Shown: positions 1 through 5,168 of the stretch, one piece after another
How the letters are laid out: each line of letters begins with the position of its first letter
How positions within the stretch are numbered: the stretch's first letter is position 1
Source: JACQSR01 sp042577505
GTDB taxonomy: Archaea; Nanobdellota; Nanobdellia; Woesearchaeales; JACQSR01
DNA length: 9,147 nt
Assembly: GCA_042577505.1 (NCBI GenBank)
Contig: JBHPEA010000041.1
Span: 1-9,147, forward strand
Direction of reading: 5' to 3'
The notes under the pieces: generated by a model
The model's input: the letters and a program-made list of their open reading frames with translations, nothing else
Databases searched by the model: none
What the model was told of the DNA's origin: nothing
Program-made: the position numbers and the translations under genes

Positions 1-447
1 AATTGCTCCATCATAATATCCCACGTATATGTTTGTGATCCATGGTTGAATAAACTTCTCCCCTTTCTGAGTAATTCTAATTGACTGAAAATTATTGATT
101 CTATCGATACTCTTAAGGATACCAATAATTGATAAATCTGTAATTGTTATGGCCTTGTTAAATTCCTTATCAGACAATATTGAAGCGGGGAAGCCCAACT
201 CTTCTGCACATTCTTTAATTATGGTCATATCCCAAGTATGATCTTTTGCAACGTGACCACCAATGGTTTTATCATATAATCCTGCATTTTCCTTTTTAAA
301 TTTACTTCTCTTTTGAAGATAAATCCTACCTTTAGAATTCATTAATAATAGCCTTATCCCTTTGACCTGTTTTGAAATCTTACCCTGCTTTTTGAACTCT
401 TTTTTAATATCAGAATAAAACTCATCCCTATCTGATAAGCTTACCAT
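1..447 (-). CDS. IDI-like Nudix hydrolase, 3' end beyond left edge, N-terminus frameshifted
   Basis: Open frame of 149 codons read leftward off the window edge, so the C-terminus is missing. Nudix enzymes hydrolyse or isomerise nucleoside- or prenyl-diphosphate type substrates with metal bound by the Nudix box. Here the box runs from G64 to F86: G64, five residues, H70, seven residues, then K78-E79-C80-A81-E82-E83-L84-G85-F86. The metal-binding glutamates E79, E82 and E83 are present; the usual first glutamate is His and the usual Arg is Lys, which may be normal for this subgroup. The stretch RIYLQKRS (residues 41-48) and the GGHV before the box resemble isopentenyl-diphosphate isomerase-like Nudix proteins. 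The substrate cannot be told. ATG 447 is the first start in this frame but probably not the original start: the homologous N-terminus lies upstream in another frame (see 428-478), and the promoter fits ATG 478. Nudix call is firm; exact role is not. Confidence 0.8.
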   Translation of the reverse strand, partial: MVSLSDRDEFYSDIKKEFKKQGKISKQVKGIRLLLMNSKGRIYLQKRSKFKKENAGLYDKTIGGHVAKDHTWDMTIIKECAEELGFPASILSDKEFNKAITITDLSIIGILKSIDRINNFQSIRITQKGEKFIQPWITNIYVGYYDGAI

Positions 448-478
448 TTAAATCATAAACTTCTAGTTGTTCAGCCAT
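428..478 (-). pseudogene. Frameshifted N-terminal fragment of the Nudix gene
   Basis: From ATG 478 the minus strand encodes 16 residues (MAEQLEVYDLNGKLIR) and then TAG at 430-428. This is the typical opening of an IDI-like Nudix protein (a 'V-D-x-x-G-K-x-I' strand), and the continuation (SDRDEFY) follows in the +1 frame of the body gene. A two-base loss from an AGAG run would explain it: restoring AG gives LIRDRDEFY in one frame. The TATA-like box at 502-509 is centred about 27 nt before ATG 478, the leaderless spacing seen across this window, so 478 looks like the true start. Whether the shift is a real mutation, an assembly error or a recoding site cannot be decided from sequence alone. Confidence 0.65.
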
Positions 479-501
479 AATAGAAAAACAATTTTATTAA
501 T

Positions 502-515
502 TTATTAAATTTGTG
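502..515 (-). promoter_or_regulatory. BRE/TATA promoter of the Nudix gene
   Basis: On the minus strand the bases read ACAAAT then TTTAATAA (TATA-like, 509 to 502). The box centre is about 27 nt from ATG 478 but about 58 nt from ATG 447, supporting the upstream codon as the native start of a leaderless mRNA. Confidence 0.5.
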
Positions 516-593
516 TAAAAACTAGATTAGTATAAGTCTATTTTACCCTTTTTAAGTCTTTCGAAATGTCATCACTAAATAGTAATAATAAAA

Positions 594-608
594 CGAAAAG
601 TTTAAAAA
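594..608 (+). promoter_or_regulatory. BRE/TATA promoter upstream of the 667 gene
   Basis: CGAAAAG followed by TTTAAAAA is a good archaeal BRE plus TATA pair. Transcription would start near 631, giving a leader of about 36 nt with an AAGGA ribosome-binding-like stretch at 653-657, nine bases before ATG 667. AT-rich candidates at 621-636 could place the start closer, so the leader length is uncertain. Confidence 0.45.
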
Positions 609-666
609 GGGGAGATTTCCATATATTTTCTATATCGACAATACAAGTCAATAAGGAACCATTAAA

Positions 667-1044
667 ATGACAGATGTAAAACAAGGACCAACATTAATTC
701 AAAGGATGAATGATGCTATTGATAAAAAGAAAAGTTGGATTATAGGTCCAGCGATGTTGAGTGGATTTTTCTTAGTTCAAGCTATGATCGGAGCTTCAGA
801 AACAAAAGGAGGCCCGTCACCAGTTTTAGATGTTAAATGTAGGGGTGGATCTCATCAAGTTGAATGTTATGTTGGAGTTCCAGAACATCTTAGGGATAGG
901 GGATATCAGGTTCCACAGTCTTTTGTGTATGAAAGTTATAATCCGGAAGCAGATATTGGAAATGAAGTAGAATGTGTTCTTACTACACCTGGAAAGGCAG
1001 TATGTGACGGACAACCTGCTAATAGTGTTGGATATACTGATTAG
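667..1044 (+). CDS. Hypothetical membrane-anchored protein with four cysteines
   Basis: A 125-residue protein I do not recognise. It has a basic, polar N-terminus (residues 1-22, with KKK at 20-22), one hydrophobic segment at about 24-43, and then an 80-residue soluble part. Lysines before the hydrophobic segment suggest an N-in signal anchor or uncleaved signal with the C-terminal part outside the cell. The soluble part has four cysteines (58, 67, 103, 113), spaced as two pairs (8 and 9 residues between), which would suit two disulfides in a small extracellular domain. The start is supported by the AAGGA stretch nine bases upstream and by the promoter at 594-608; unlike most genes here it appears to have a leader. 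Its stop overlaps the convergent DUF504 gene by four bases. Function unknown. Confidence 0.7.
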   Translation: MTDVKQGPTLIQRMNDAIDKKKSWIIGPAMLSGFFLVQAMIGASETKGGPSPVLDVKCRGGSHQVECYVGVPEHLRDRGYQVPQSFVYESYNPEADIGNEVECVLTTPGKAVCDGQPANSVGYTD

Positions 1045-1274
1045 GTTTTTCTTTCCCAAATTAGTTTATTTTTTTTCCAGAGTTTTTTTATTCTGTGGAA
1101 GGGGATTTCGCTGTCTTCGAAAAAGAATGAGAATTGGTTGCCTTCTTGGAATTTGATGTCTGTAAATTTTACTTTCTTTATTTTCTTCATGTCTAGGAAA
1201 CCAATTGAGTAATCTTCTTTATTACAATGAGGATCCCATTTTATTCTGTTTAGAAAGTCAATGATTGGAATCAT
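1041..1274 (-). CDS. MJ1316/DUF504 (UPF0248) family protein
   Basis: A 77-residue protein covering essentially the whole DUF504 domain, also called the MJ1316 RNA cyclic group end recognition domain. Family features visible are the N-terminal DFLNRIKWDP stretch (residues 6-15), the EDY at 20-22, the central lysine-rich strand, and the SEIPFHRIKKLW block (55-66) matching the conserved 'I-P-x-H-R-I' motif before the terminal W-E-R-K. Published comparative genomics predicts that the domain binds RNA ends carrying cyclic phosphate; the biochemical role here is not shown. It is the last gene of the nrdJ-cobA operon: its ATG (1274-1272) shares one base with the TGA of cobA (1276-1274), a TGATG junction that suggests termination-reinitiation. 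Its stop overlaps the convergent 667 gene by four bases. The link to nucleotide reduction is not obvious and may be mere co-transcription. Confidence 0.85.
   Translation of the reverse strand: MIPIIDFLNRIKWDPHCNKEDYSIGFLDMKKIKKVKFTDIKFQEGNQFSFFFEDSEIPFHRIKKLWKKNKLIWERKT
1069..1076 (+). terminator. T8 tract, possible archaeal terminator of the 667 gene
   Basis: A run of eight T lies 25 bases after the stop of the plus-strand gene, with a T5 run at 1046-1050 before it. Archaeal RNA polymerase often terminates on such tracts without a hairpin. It lies inside the antisense DUF504 gene, where it also encodes lysines, so it may be incidental. Confidence 0.3.
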
Positions 1275-1792
1275 CAGTAATCAATTCCTTTTTCTCCCAT
1301 TAGTTTCTTTGGACCTTTTTTTGTATTGATGACATTAACGTAGTTAGCTCTTTTTATTAACCATTTTGGAGCGTATCTTCCTGTTAAGTAAATGTGCATA
1401 TTTGCTGGAGCTGCATCTAAGAGATCGAGAATTCTCTTTTTTTCTAATAGTCCTATCTTTGCTGCTAGGTTGATCTCATCTAAGATTAATAGGAATGGTT
1501 TTTTCTTTAATGATTCTTTTGCGAAGTCTAAACCTTTGTGTGCTAAATTAATGTCTTTTTTGGAAGGATGTTTCAAATTTACCCAGCTTTCTTTGCCGAA
1601 TTGTTGTACTGTTAGGTTTTTTAGTTTAGATTGTATTTTGTACTCTCCGATCTTATTTTTTCTTCCTTTCATGAATTGAACAACAACAACCTTTTTTCCA
1701 TGACCTAATGATCTTAGAGCAACACCAAATGCAGAAGTAGTTTTACCCCAACCATTTCCGGTCCATAGGTAAACTGGAGCTTTTATTGGCAT
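1274..1792 (-). CDS. cobO: Cob(I)alamin / cob(I)yrinic acid a,c-diamide adenosyltransferase (CobA/CobO/BtuR type)
   Basis: This 172-residue enzyme transfers the 5'-deoxyadenosyl group of ATP to cob(I)alamin or corrinoid precursors, making coenzyme B12 in the cytoplasm. Full length for the family. The P-loop is at residues 11-19 (TGNGWGKTT), with K17 and T18 for ATP phosphates; most relatives have Lys where W15 stands. FGVALRSLGHG (22-32) and VVVVQFMKG (35-43) are typical, a Walker-B-like LLILDEINLA (101-110) carries D105-E106, LTGR is at 136-139, and the C-terminus GIDY matches the usual G-[IV]-[ED]-Y ending. It overlaps the end of nrdJ by ten bases and is followed by DUF504 with a one-base overlap. 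The neighbour is B12-dependent ribonucleotide reductase, so the likely job is to load salvaged corrinoid for that enzyme. cobA and btuR are alternative names for this family; the family call is firm. Confidence 0.93.
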   Translation of the reverse strand: MPIKAPVYLWTGNGWGKTTSAFGVALRSLGHGKKVVVVQFMKGRKNKIGEYKIQSKLKNLTVQQFGKESWVNLKHPSKKDINLAHKGLDFAKESLKKKPFLLILDEINLAAKIGLLEKKRILDLLDAAPANMHIYLTGRYAPKWLIKRANYVNVINTKKGPKKLMGEKGIDY

Positions 1793-3468
1793 TCTTCACA
1801 TCCAAATGTTAAGACCTGTTGTTCTTTTGATCCATATCTATAAACTGTTATTCCTTTGCAACCTAATTTATATGCGTTTAAAAATATCTTCTTTACATCA
1901 TTTATAGTGGCAGAAGATTTTAAGTTTACTGTTTTACTTACTGCATTGTCAATATAAACTTGGAATGTTGCTTGAATTAGTAAGTGGTATTTTGGCTCAA
2001 CTTCCATAGAAGTTACAAATACATTTCTGTCTTTTATTTCTTTTAGGCCTTTTAAGGTCCCTTTCTTTTTGATTTTATTTAAGATTGATTTTAGGTTTAG
2101 TTTCTTTTGCTTAAGATAATCCATTAATGGAAAGTTTACTTCTGATAGTTTTTTGTGATTCAATACATCATGAGTAAAAGCTAAGGCAAATACTGGTTCT
2201 ATTCCTGATGAACAACCAGCGATCATTGAAATTGTCCCCGTAGGAGCGATTGTGTTCAATGTAGCATTTCGTAATTTTACTTTTAGTTTACTTTTTTTGA
2301 AATTTGGGAATGGGCCTCTTAAAATTGCAAGTTCATGGGAAGCTTGTTCAGATTCATATCTTATGAATTCCATTATTAGCGAAGCAAATTCAACTGCTTC
2401 GTCAGAGTTGTAAGGAATTTTGAGTTTGAAAAGCAAATCAGCGAAGCCCATAATACCAAGACCTATTTTTCTATTTTTCTTTGTCATTTCTTCGATTTCT
2501 TTGTATTTGTAGTCAGATCTATCAATAACGTTGTCTAGGAAATGAACTGCATCATAGATAGTAGTCCTTAATTTATTCCAATCGACATCTCCATTTTTGT
2601 AATGATTAGAAAGATTGATTGATCCTAAGTTACAAGCTTCGTAAGGCAATAATGGTTGTTCGCCACAAGGATTTACTGCAGTTATTTTTTCTTTTAATGG
2701 GTGGTGTTTGTTAATAGTATCTATGAAAATAACTCCTGGATCTCCTGTTAACATAGCAGATTTGCATAATAAATCGAAAAGTTTCCTTGGATCTTTTTTT
2801 GTTTTCTTTTTAGTTAAAGGGTTCACTAGATGGAAAGATTTTCTTTTTTTGTAAGCTTGCATGAAGTTATCTGTAATGGCAACTGAGAAGTTGAAATTAT
2901 TAATTGGGTATTTTTGTTTTGCAATTATGAATTCTTCAATATCAGGATGGTCGATCCTTAGAATTGCCATGTTTGCTCCACGTCTTTTACCACCTTGTTT
3001 AACTTGTTCTGTTGCAGAGTCAAAAACTCTGATGAAAGAGACAGGTCCAGATGAAGTACCACCAGTTTCTAAGATATAATCATTTCTCGACCTAAGTTTT
3101 GAGAAGTCGAATCCTGTTCCACCACCCGATTTGTGGATAATAGCAGTTTTATGCAATGTTGTGAAAATTGAATTTAAACTGTCTTCGATTGGAAGTACAA
3201 AACAAGCTGCAAGTTGTTCGTTTTTAGTCCCAGCATTCATTAAGGTAGGGGAATTTGGGAGAAAATCTAATGAAGACATTATTTTGAAGAATTTATTTTC
3301 GGTTTTTTTTATATTCTTTCTTTGTTTTGGATATTTTGAATCTGCTTTTGCAATATCTCTAGACACCCTTCTAAAAAGTTGGCTAGGAGTTTCAACTACT
3401 TTCCCTTTTTTGTTTTTTCGTAAGTACCTTTCTCTTAAAATTATCTTAGCATTGTTGGTTAACTTCAT
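1783..3468 (-). CDS. nrdJ: Adenosylcobalamin-dependent (class II) ribonucleoside-diphosphate reductase
   Basis: 561 residues. Reduces ribonucleotides to deoxyribonucleotides, using coenzyme B12 to make a cysteine thiyl radical. The catalytic N-x-C-x-E set is at N266, C268 and E270 (NPCGEQPL), with C268 the radical cysteine. The redox pair is predicted to be C89 (AACFVLP) and C419 (AGCSSGIEP). A C-terminal arm ending C557-E-E-C560-Q should accept electrons from thioredoxin or glutaredoxin. Other family blocks are PNSPTLMNAG (71-80), HKSGGGTGFDFS (112-123), KQGGKRRGANMA (157-168) and LNTIAPTGTISM (404-415). The protein starts directly with the RYL...ETPSQLFRRV region, so the ATP-cone allosteric domain is absent; loss of overall dATP activity control by that domain is inferred. 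The start at 3468 fits a TATA box centred 27 nt upstream, giving a leaderless mRNA. It heads an operon with cobO and DUF504. No Nrd activase or small subunit is nearby, as expected for class II. Confidence 0.96.
   Translation of the reverse strand: MKLTNNAKIILRERYLRKNKKGKVVETPSQLFRRVSRDIAKADSKYPKQRKNIKKTENKFFKIMSSLDFLPNSPTLMNAGTKNEQLAACFVLPIEDSLNSIFTTLHKTAIIHKSGGGTGFDFSKLRSRNDYILETGGTSSGPVSFIRVFDSATEQVKQGGKRRGANMAILRIDHPDIEEFIIAKQKYPINNFNFSVAITDNFMQAYKKRKSFHLVNPLTKKKTKKDPRKLFDLLCKSAMLTGDPGVIFIDTINKHHPLKEKITAVNPCGEQPLLPYEACNLGSINLSNHYKNGDVDWNKLRTTIYDAVHFLDNVIDRSDYKYKEIEEMTKKNRKIGLGIMGFADLLFKLKIPYNSDEAVEFASLIMEFIRYESEQASHELAILRGPFPNFKKSKLKVKLRNATLNTIAPTGTISMIAGCSSGIEPVFALAFTHDVLNHKKLSEVNFPLMDYLKQKKLNLKSILNKIKKKGTLKGLKEIKDRNVFVTSMEVEPKYHLLIQATFQVYIDNAVSKTVNLKSSATINDVKKIFLNAYKLGCKGITVYRYGSKEQQVLTFGCEECQ
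1796..1803 (-). promoter_or_regulatory. Internal Shine-Dalgarno-like site for cobO inside nrdJ
   Basis: On the minus strand GGATGTGA matches the archaeal consensus GGAGGTGA at seven of eight bases and ends three bases before ATG 1792. It lies in codons for the C-terminal Cys arm of NrdJ, so it fits translational coupling of a ten-base overlap gene pair. Confidence 0.5.
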
Positions 3469-3491
3469 CTACTTTTTATCTAGAATTAAGG

Positions 3492-3505
3492 TATTTAAAG
3501 GTAAT
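3492..3505 (-). promoter_or_regulatory. BRE/TATA promoter of the nrdJ operon, leaderless
   Basis: Minus strand reads ATTACC followed by TTTAAATA (3499 to 3492), close to the archaeal consensus. The TATA centre is about 27 nt from the A of ATG 3468, so transcription should begin at or next to the start codon. The box begins ten bases after the stop of the upstream 85-residue gene, so nrdJ probably has its own promoter. No cobalamin-riboswitch-like leader can exist with this spacing. Confidence 0.7.
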
Positions 3506-3508
3506 GCA

Positions 3509-3766
3509 TTAGGGGTTGGAGTCTCTTTCGTACCAATCAATCCTTTGTTTTACATGCCACATTTGATCTGCAACCATTTCAGCAACCGCTGTTGGCATAG
3601 ATTCTCCATCAGATAGCTTACCCCCATACAACCTGTCAAGTCTATCCCTAACAGTTATCCAGTATTTTAGTGGTTCTGATGCTAATTCCTCAGCCTGTCC
3701 CCTCGTGACACCTAGAATGTGATCAAATGATTTTCTCTCTTCATCGCTAATTTTTTGTTCAATCAT
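3509..3766 (-). CDS. Hypothetical small, charged, mostly helical protein
   Basis: An 85-residue protein I do not recognise. It has no signal peptide or membrane segment and no cysteine. Composition is rich in Glu, Asp, Arg and Lys with tryptophans at 36, 69 and 78, and the sequence looks mostly helical, with a Pro/Gly/Ser loop around 48-58. It could be a small DNA- or protein-binding factor; nothing visible proves this. It lies upstream of nrdJ on the same strand, but a separate strong promoter sits in the 40-base gap, so an operon link is doubtful. It is divergent from the 3847 gene across 80 bases. The start at 3766 fits a TATA-like box at 3792-3799, about 29 nt away. Arg codons include several CGN forms, a little unlike the AGA/AGG preference of neighbouring genes. 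Confidence 0.6.
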   Translation of the reverse strand: MIEQKISDEERKSFDHILGVTRGQAEELASEPLKYWITVRDRLDRLYGGKLSDGESMPTAVAEMVADQMWHVKQRIDWYERDSNP

Positions 3767-3791
3767 TAAAGGAAGATAATCGAAAATTATT

Positions 3792-3799
3792 CTTAAAAG
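3792..3799 (-). promoter_or_regulatory. TATA-like box of the 85-residue gene
   Basis: Minus strand CTTTTAAG, centred about 29 nt before ATG 3766. It shares an 80-base divergent region with the plus-strand box at 3811-3825. No Shine-Dalgarno-like stretch is present before the start. Confidence 0.4.
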
Positions 3800-3810
3800 T
3801 TATGTATATC

Positions 3811-3825
3811 ATAAACCTTAAAAAC
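3811..3825 (+). promoter_or_regulatory. BRE/TATA promoter of the 3847 gene, leaderless
   Basis: ATAAACC followed by TTAAAAAC. The TATA centre lies about 25-26 nt before ATG 3847, so a leaderless mRNA is expected; the bases just before the ATG are T-rich with no ribosome-binding site. Confidence 0.5.
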
Positions 3826-3846
3826 GAATTCAGATTTCTTTTTTAG

Positions 3847-4284
3847 ATGAAATGGTACTTTTTTACGGATTATGAGACATTTGCGAGAGCGCTAGAAGAA
3901 GGACGACTATTATCATTTACAGAAAGGCTTATAGAAGATGCGAAGGAAGGTAAAGTTAATTCTTATTCAGCCTCTGATCAAATCGGCCAAGCAAGCAGAT
4001 TTGTTGAGAGTTTAAGACGAGCTTTACAACCAGATGATTTTGATAAACGTAATAAACTACAGCTGTATTCGAGTGATGTACCATCCGAAGAAGAGCAACT
4101 CCCCATAAAAATGGGTTTTGAATTAGAAAATGTAACTAGAAATGGTCATTTAGGTCTAAAAAAAGTAGAGTTGGAAAAATTAGTTGATATTGGCCTTCCA
4201 TCAGTAACAGATGATTTTTTTAAGGGAGTTGTCCATTCAATTCAAGGCGGGAAATATAAGAATGTGGAAATATATCAGAAGTAA
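3847..4284 (+). CDS. Hypothetical cytoplasmic protein, weak ADP-ribosyltransferase-like outline
   Basis: A 145-residue protein with no signal peptide or membrane segment. I do not recognise it securely. It opens with WYFFTDYETFARALEEGRLL (residues 3-22), a pattern of strand, [FH]-x-T-[DH], helix, then E-x-G-x-L-L-S that recalls the start of DarT-like and other ART-fold proteins. Later parts (LQLYSSDVP at 72-80; PIKMGFELENV at 86-96; a closing KNVEIYQK) look like alternating strands. The protein is short for that fold and no catalytic glutamate can be assigned, so this is a weak structural guess, not a function. It is leaderless from the 3811-3825 promoter, divergent from the 85-residue gene, and its stop is three bases from that of the convergent 264-residue gene. 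It uses some CGN arginine codons, as does its divergent neighbour. Confidence 0.65.
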   Translation: MKWYFFTDYETFARALEEGRLLSFTERLIEDAKEGKVNSYSASDQIGQASRFVESLRRALQPDDFDKRNKLQLYSSDVPSEEEQLPIKMGFELENVTRNGHLGLKKVELEKLVDIGLPSVTDDFFKGVVHSIQGGKYKNVEIYQK

Positions 4285-4287
4285 TTT

Positions 4288-5082
4288 CTAAAAAAATCTA
4301 CTTAGTTTCTCTTCTTTAATATCACCTTTAATAACTTCTCTAACTTTTCTTCTTTTGTTCAATGCATCTAAGAAAGGTTTTCTTGTTCTTCTATTGAGTA
4401 ATTGGCTTTCCACAACTTTGGCTAGTTTTTCTGGATCTTTTAGGGATGTATGTTTTAAGATACTCATGATGTCTTCTTCTGAACTTTTTCTTAGACCTTT
4501 TTTCATATCCTCTTCGCTTAACAGTTCTTTCAAGAATTTCTGTCTTTTGGATAAGTTAAGAATATAGTTTCCACTGCTTAAGGAATTTGCTAGTTTTGAA
4601 GGATTTGCTAAGTATAAGAATTTGAATAATTGTAATGTCCTTATAACATCGTTTTTGTAATACTGGGTATCTAAGTTTCTTAAGACATCAATTAACACAT
4701 CTTCAAATTCGAAGACTTTGATTTCTCTTTTTTTCAGATCTTCCTTTAATTCATCCATCTTTGTTTTTGTTAATGATCCTATGACAAGTACCCTCTCCAA
4801 GTTTTTAGGAACAACACCCACTTTTTTTCTGAGAATTTTTCCTACGTCTTCATGTAAAAATCTGTAATTTACGAATTCTTTCAAATCTTTCATAAGTTGA
4901 GAATCAGAACTCCCAGTTATGGAACACCTAACTTCAACGTGTCTTACTTTATCGATCTTTCCTTCTTTAAATTTCAAAGCTAATATTCCAATGTTCTTAT
5001 TACCTGAGACTTTTATATTAGAAACCGTAAAGAAACCCCTATCATTCAGCCATAAGTTAACAACCTCTTTCTCAGCTGACAT
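4288..5082 (-). CDS. Hypothetical protein with restriction-endonuclease-like N-terminus
   Basis: A 264-residue protein with no signal peptide or membrane segment. Residues 5-60 follow the outline of archaeal PD-(D/E)XK nuclease-like proteins: an N-terminal helix (VVNLWLNDRGFFTV), a strand at IGILALKF (31-38), and the HVEVRCS strand (48-54) where E50-V51-R52 sits at the E-x-K position. The Asp usual in an 'I-D-I-L-A' strand is G32 here and the Lys is Arg, so catalysis may be lost or use other residues. From about 130 onward the protein is helical and highly charged, ending in a basic region (RRTRKPF, NKRRKVREV) that could bind nucleic acid. The fold call is pattern-based. Leaderless start at 5082, from a TATA-like box centred 26 nt upstream; divergent from the secreted-protein gene. 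Confidence 0.65.
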   Translation of the reverse strand: MSAEKEVVNLWLNDRGFFTVSNIKVSGNKNIGILALKFKEGKIDKVRHVEVRCSITGSSDSQLMKDLKEFVNYRFLHEDVGKILRKKVGVVPKNLERVLVIGSLTKTKMDELKEDLKKREIKVFEFEDVLIDVLRNLDTQYYKNDVIRTLQLFKFLYLANPSKLANSLSSGNYILNLSKRQKFLKELLSEEDMKKGLRKSSEEDIMSILKHTSLKDPEKLAKVVESQLLNRRTRKPFLDALNKRRKVREVIKGDIKEEKLSRFF

Positions 5083-5104
5083 ATGTATAGGTAATAGGCT
5101 TTAA

Positions 5105-5118
5105 TATATAATCTTTAT
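5105..5118 (-). promoter_or_regulatory. TATA promoter of the 264-residue gene, leaderless
   Basis: Minus strand AATAAAG followed by ATTATATA (5112 to 5105). The box centre is about 26 nt from ATG 5082. It is the left half of a divergent promoter region with the box at 5133-5147. Confidence 0.5.
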
Positions 5119-5132
5119 TGTGATTAAATTTC

Positions 5133-5147
5133 CGAAACCTATTTATA
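5133..5147 (+). promoter_or_regulatory. BRE/TATA promoter of the secreted-protein gene, leaderless
   Basis: CGAAACC followed by TATTTATA. The box centre is about 25-26 nt before ATG 5169, predicting a transcript that starts at or very near the initiation codon. Confidence 0.6.
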
Positions 5148-5168
5148 TGCACCTTTTAAAGAAGTGTT

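Noticed and set aside
974..1156. Plus-strand frame over the end of the 667 gene and into DUF504
   Set aside because: It overlaps two better-supported genes and looks like an antisense shadow; hydrophobicity comes from T-rich complement of lysine codons.
3469..3508. Cobalamin riboswitch ahead of the B12-dependent operon
   Set aside because: The gap is 40 bases and the TATA box places transcription at the start codon, leaving no room for an RNA leader.
3131..3616. Long plus-strand open frame opposite nrdJ and the 85-residue gene
   Set aside because: It is antisense to a certain nrdJ coding region; its protein is rich in Phe/Leu/Ser as expected from the complement of Lys/Glu codons, and there is no promoter at the right distance.
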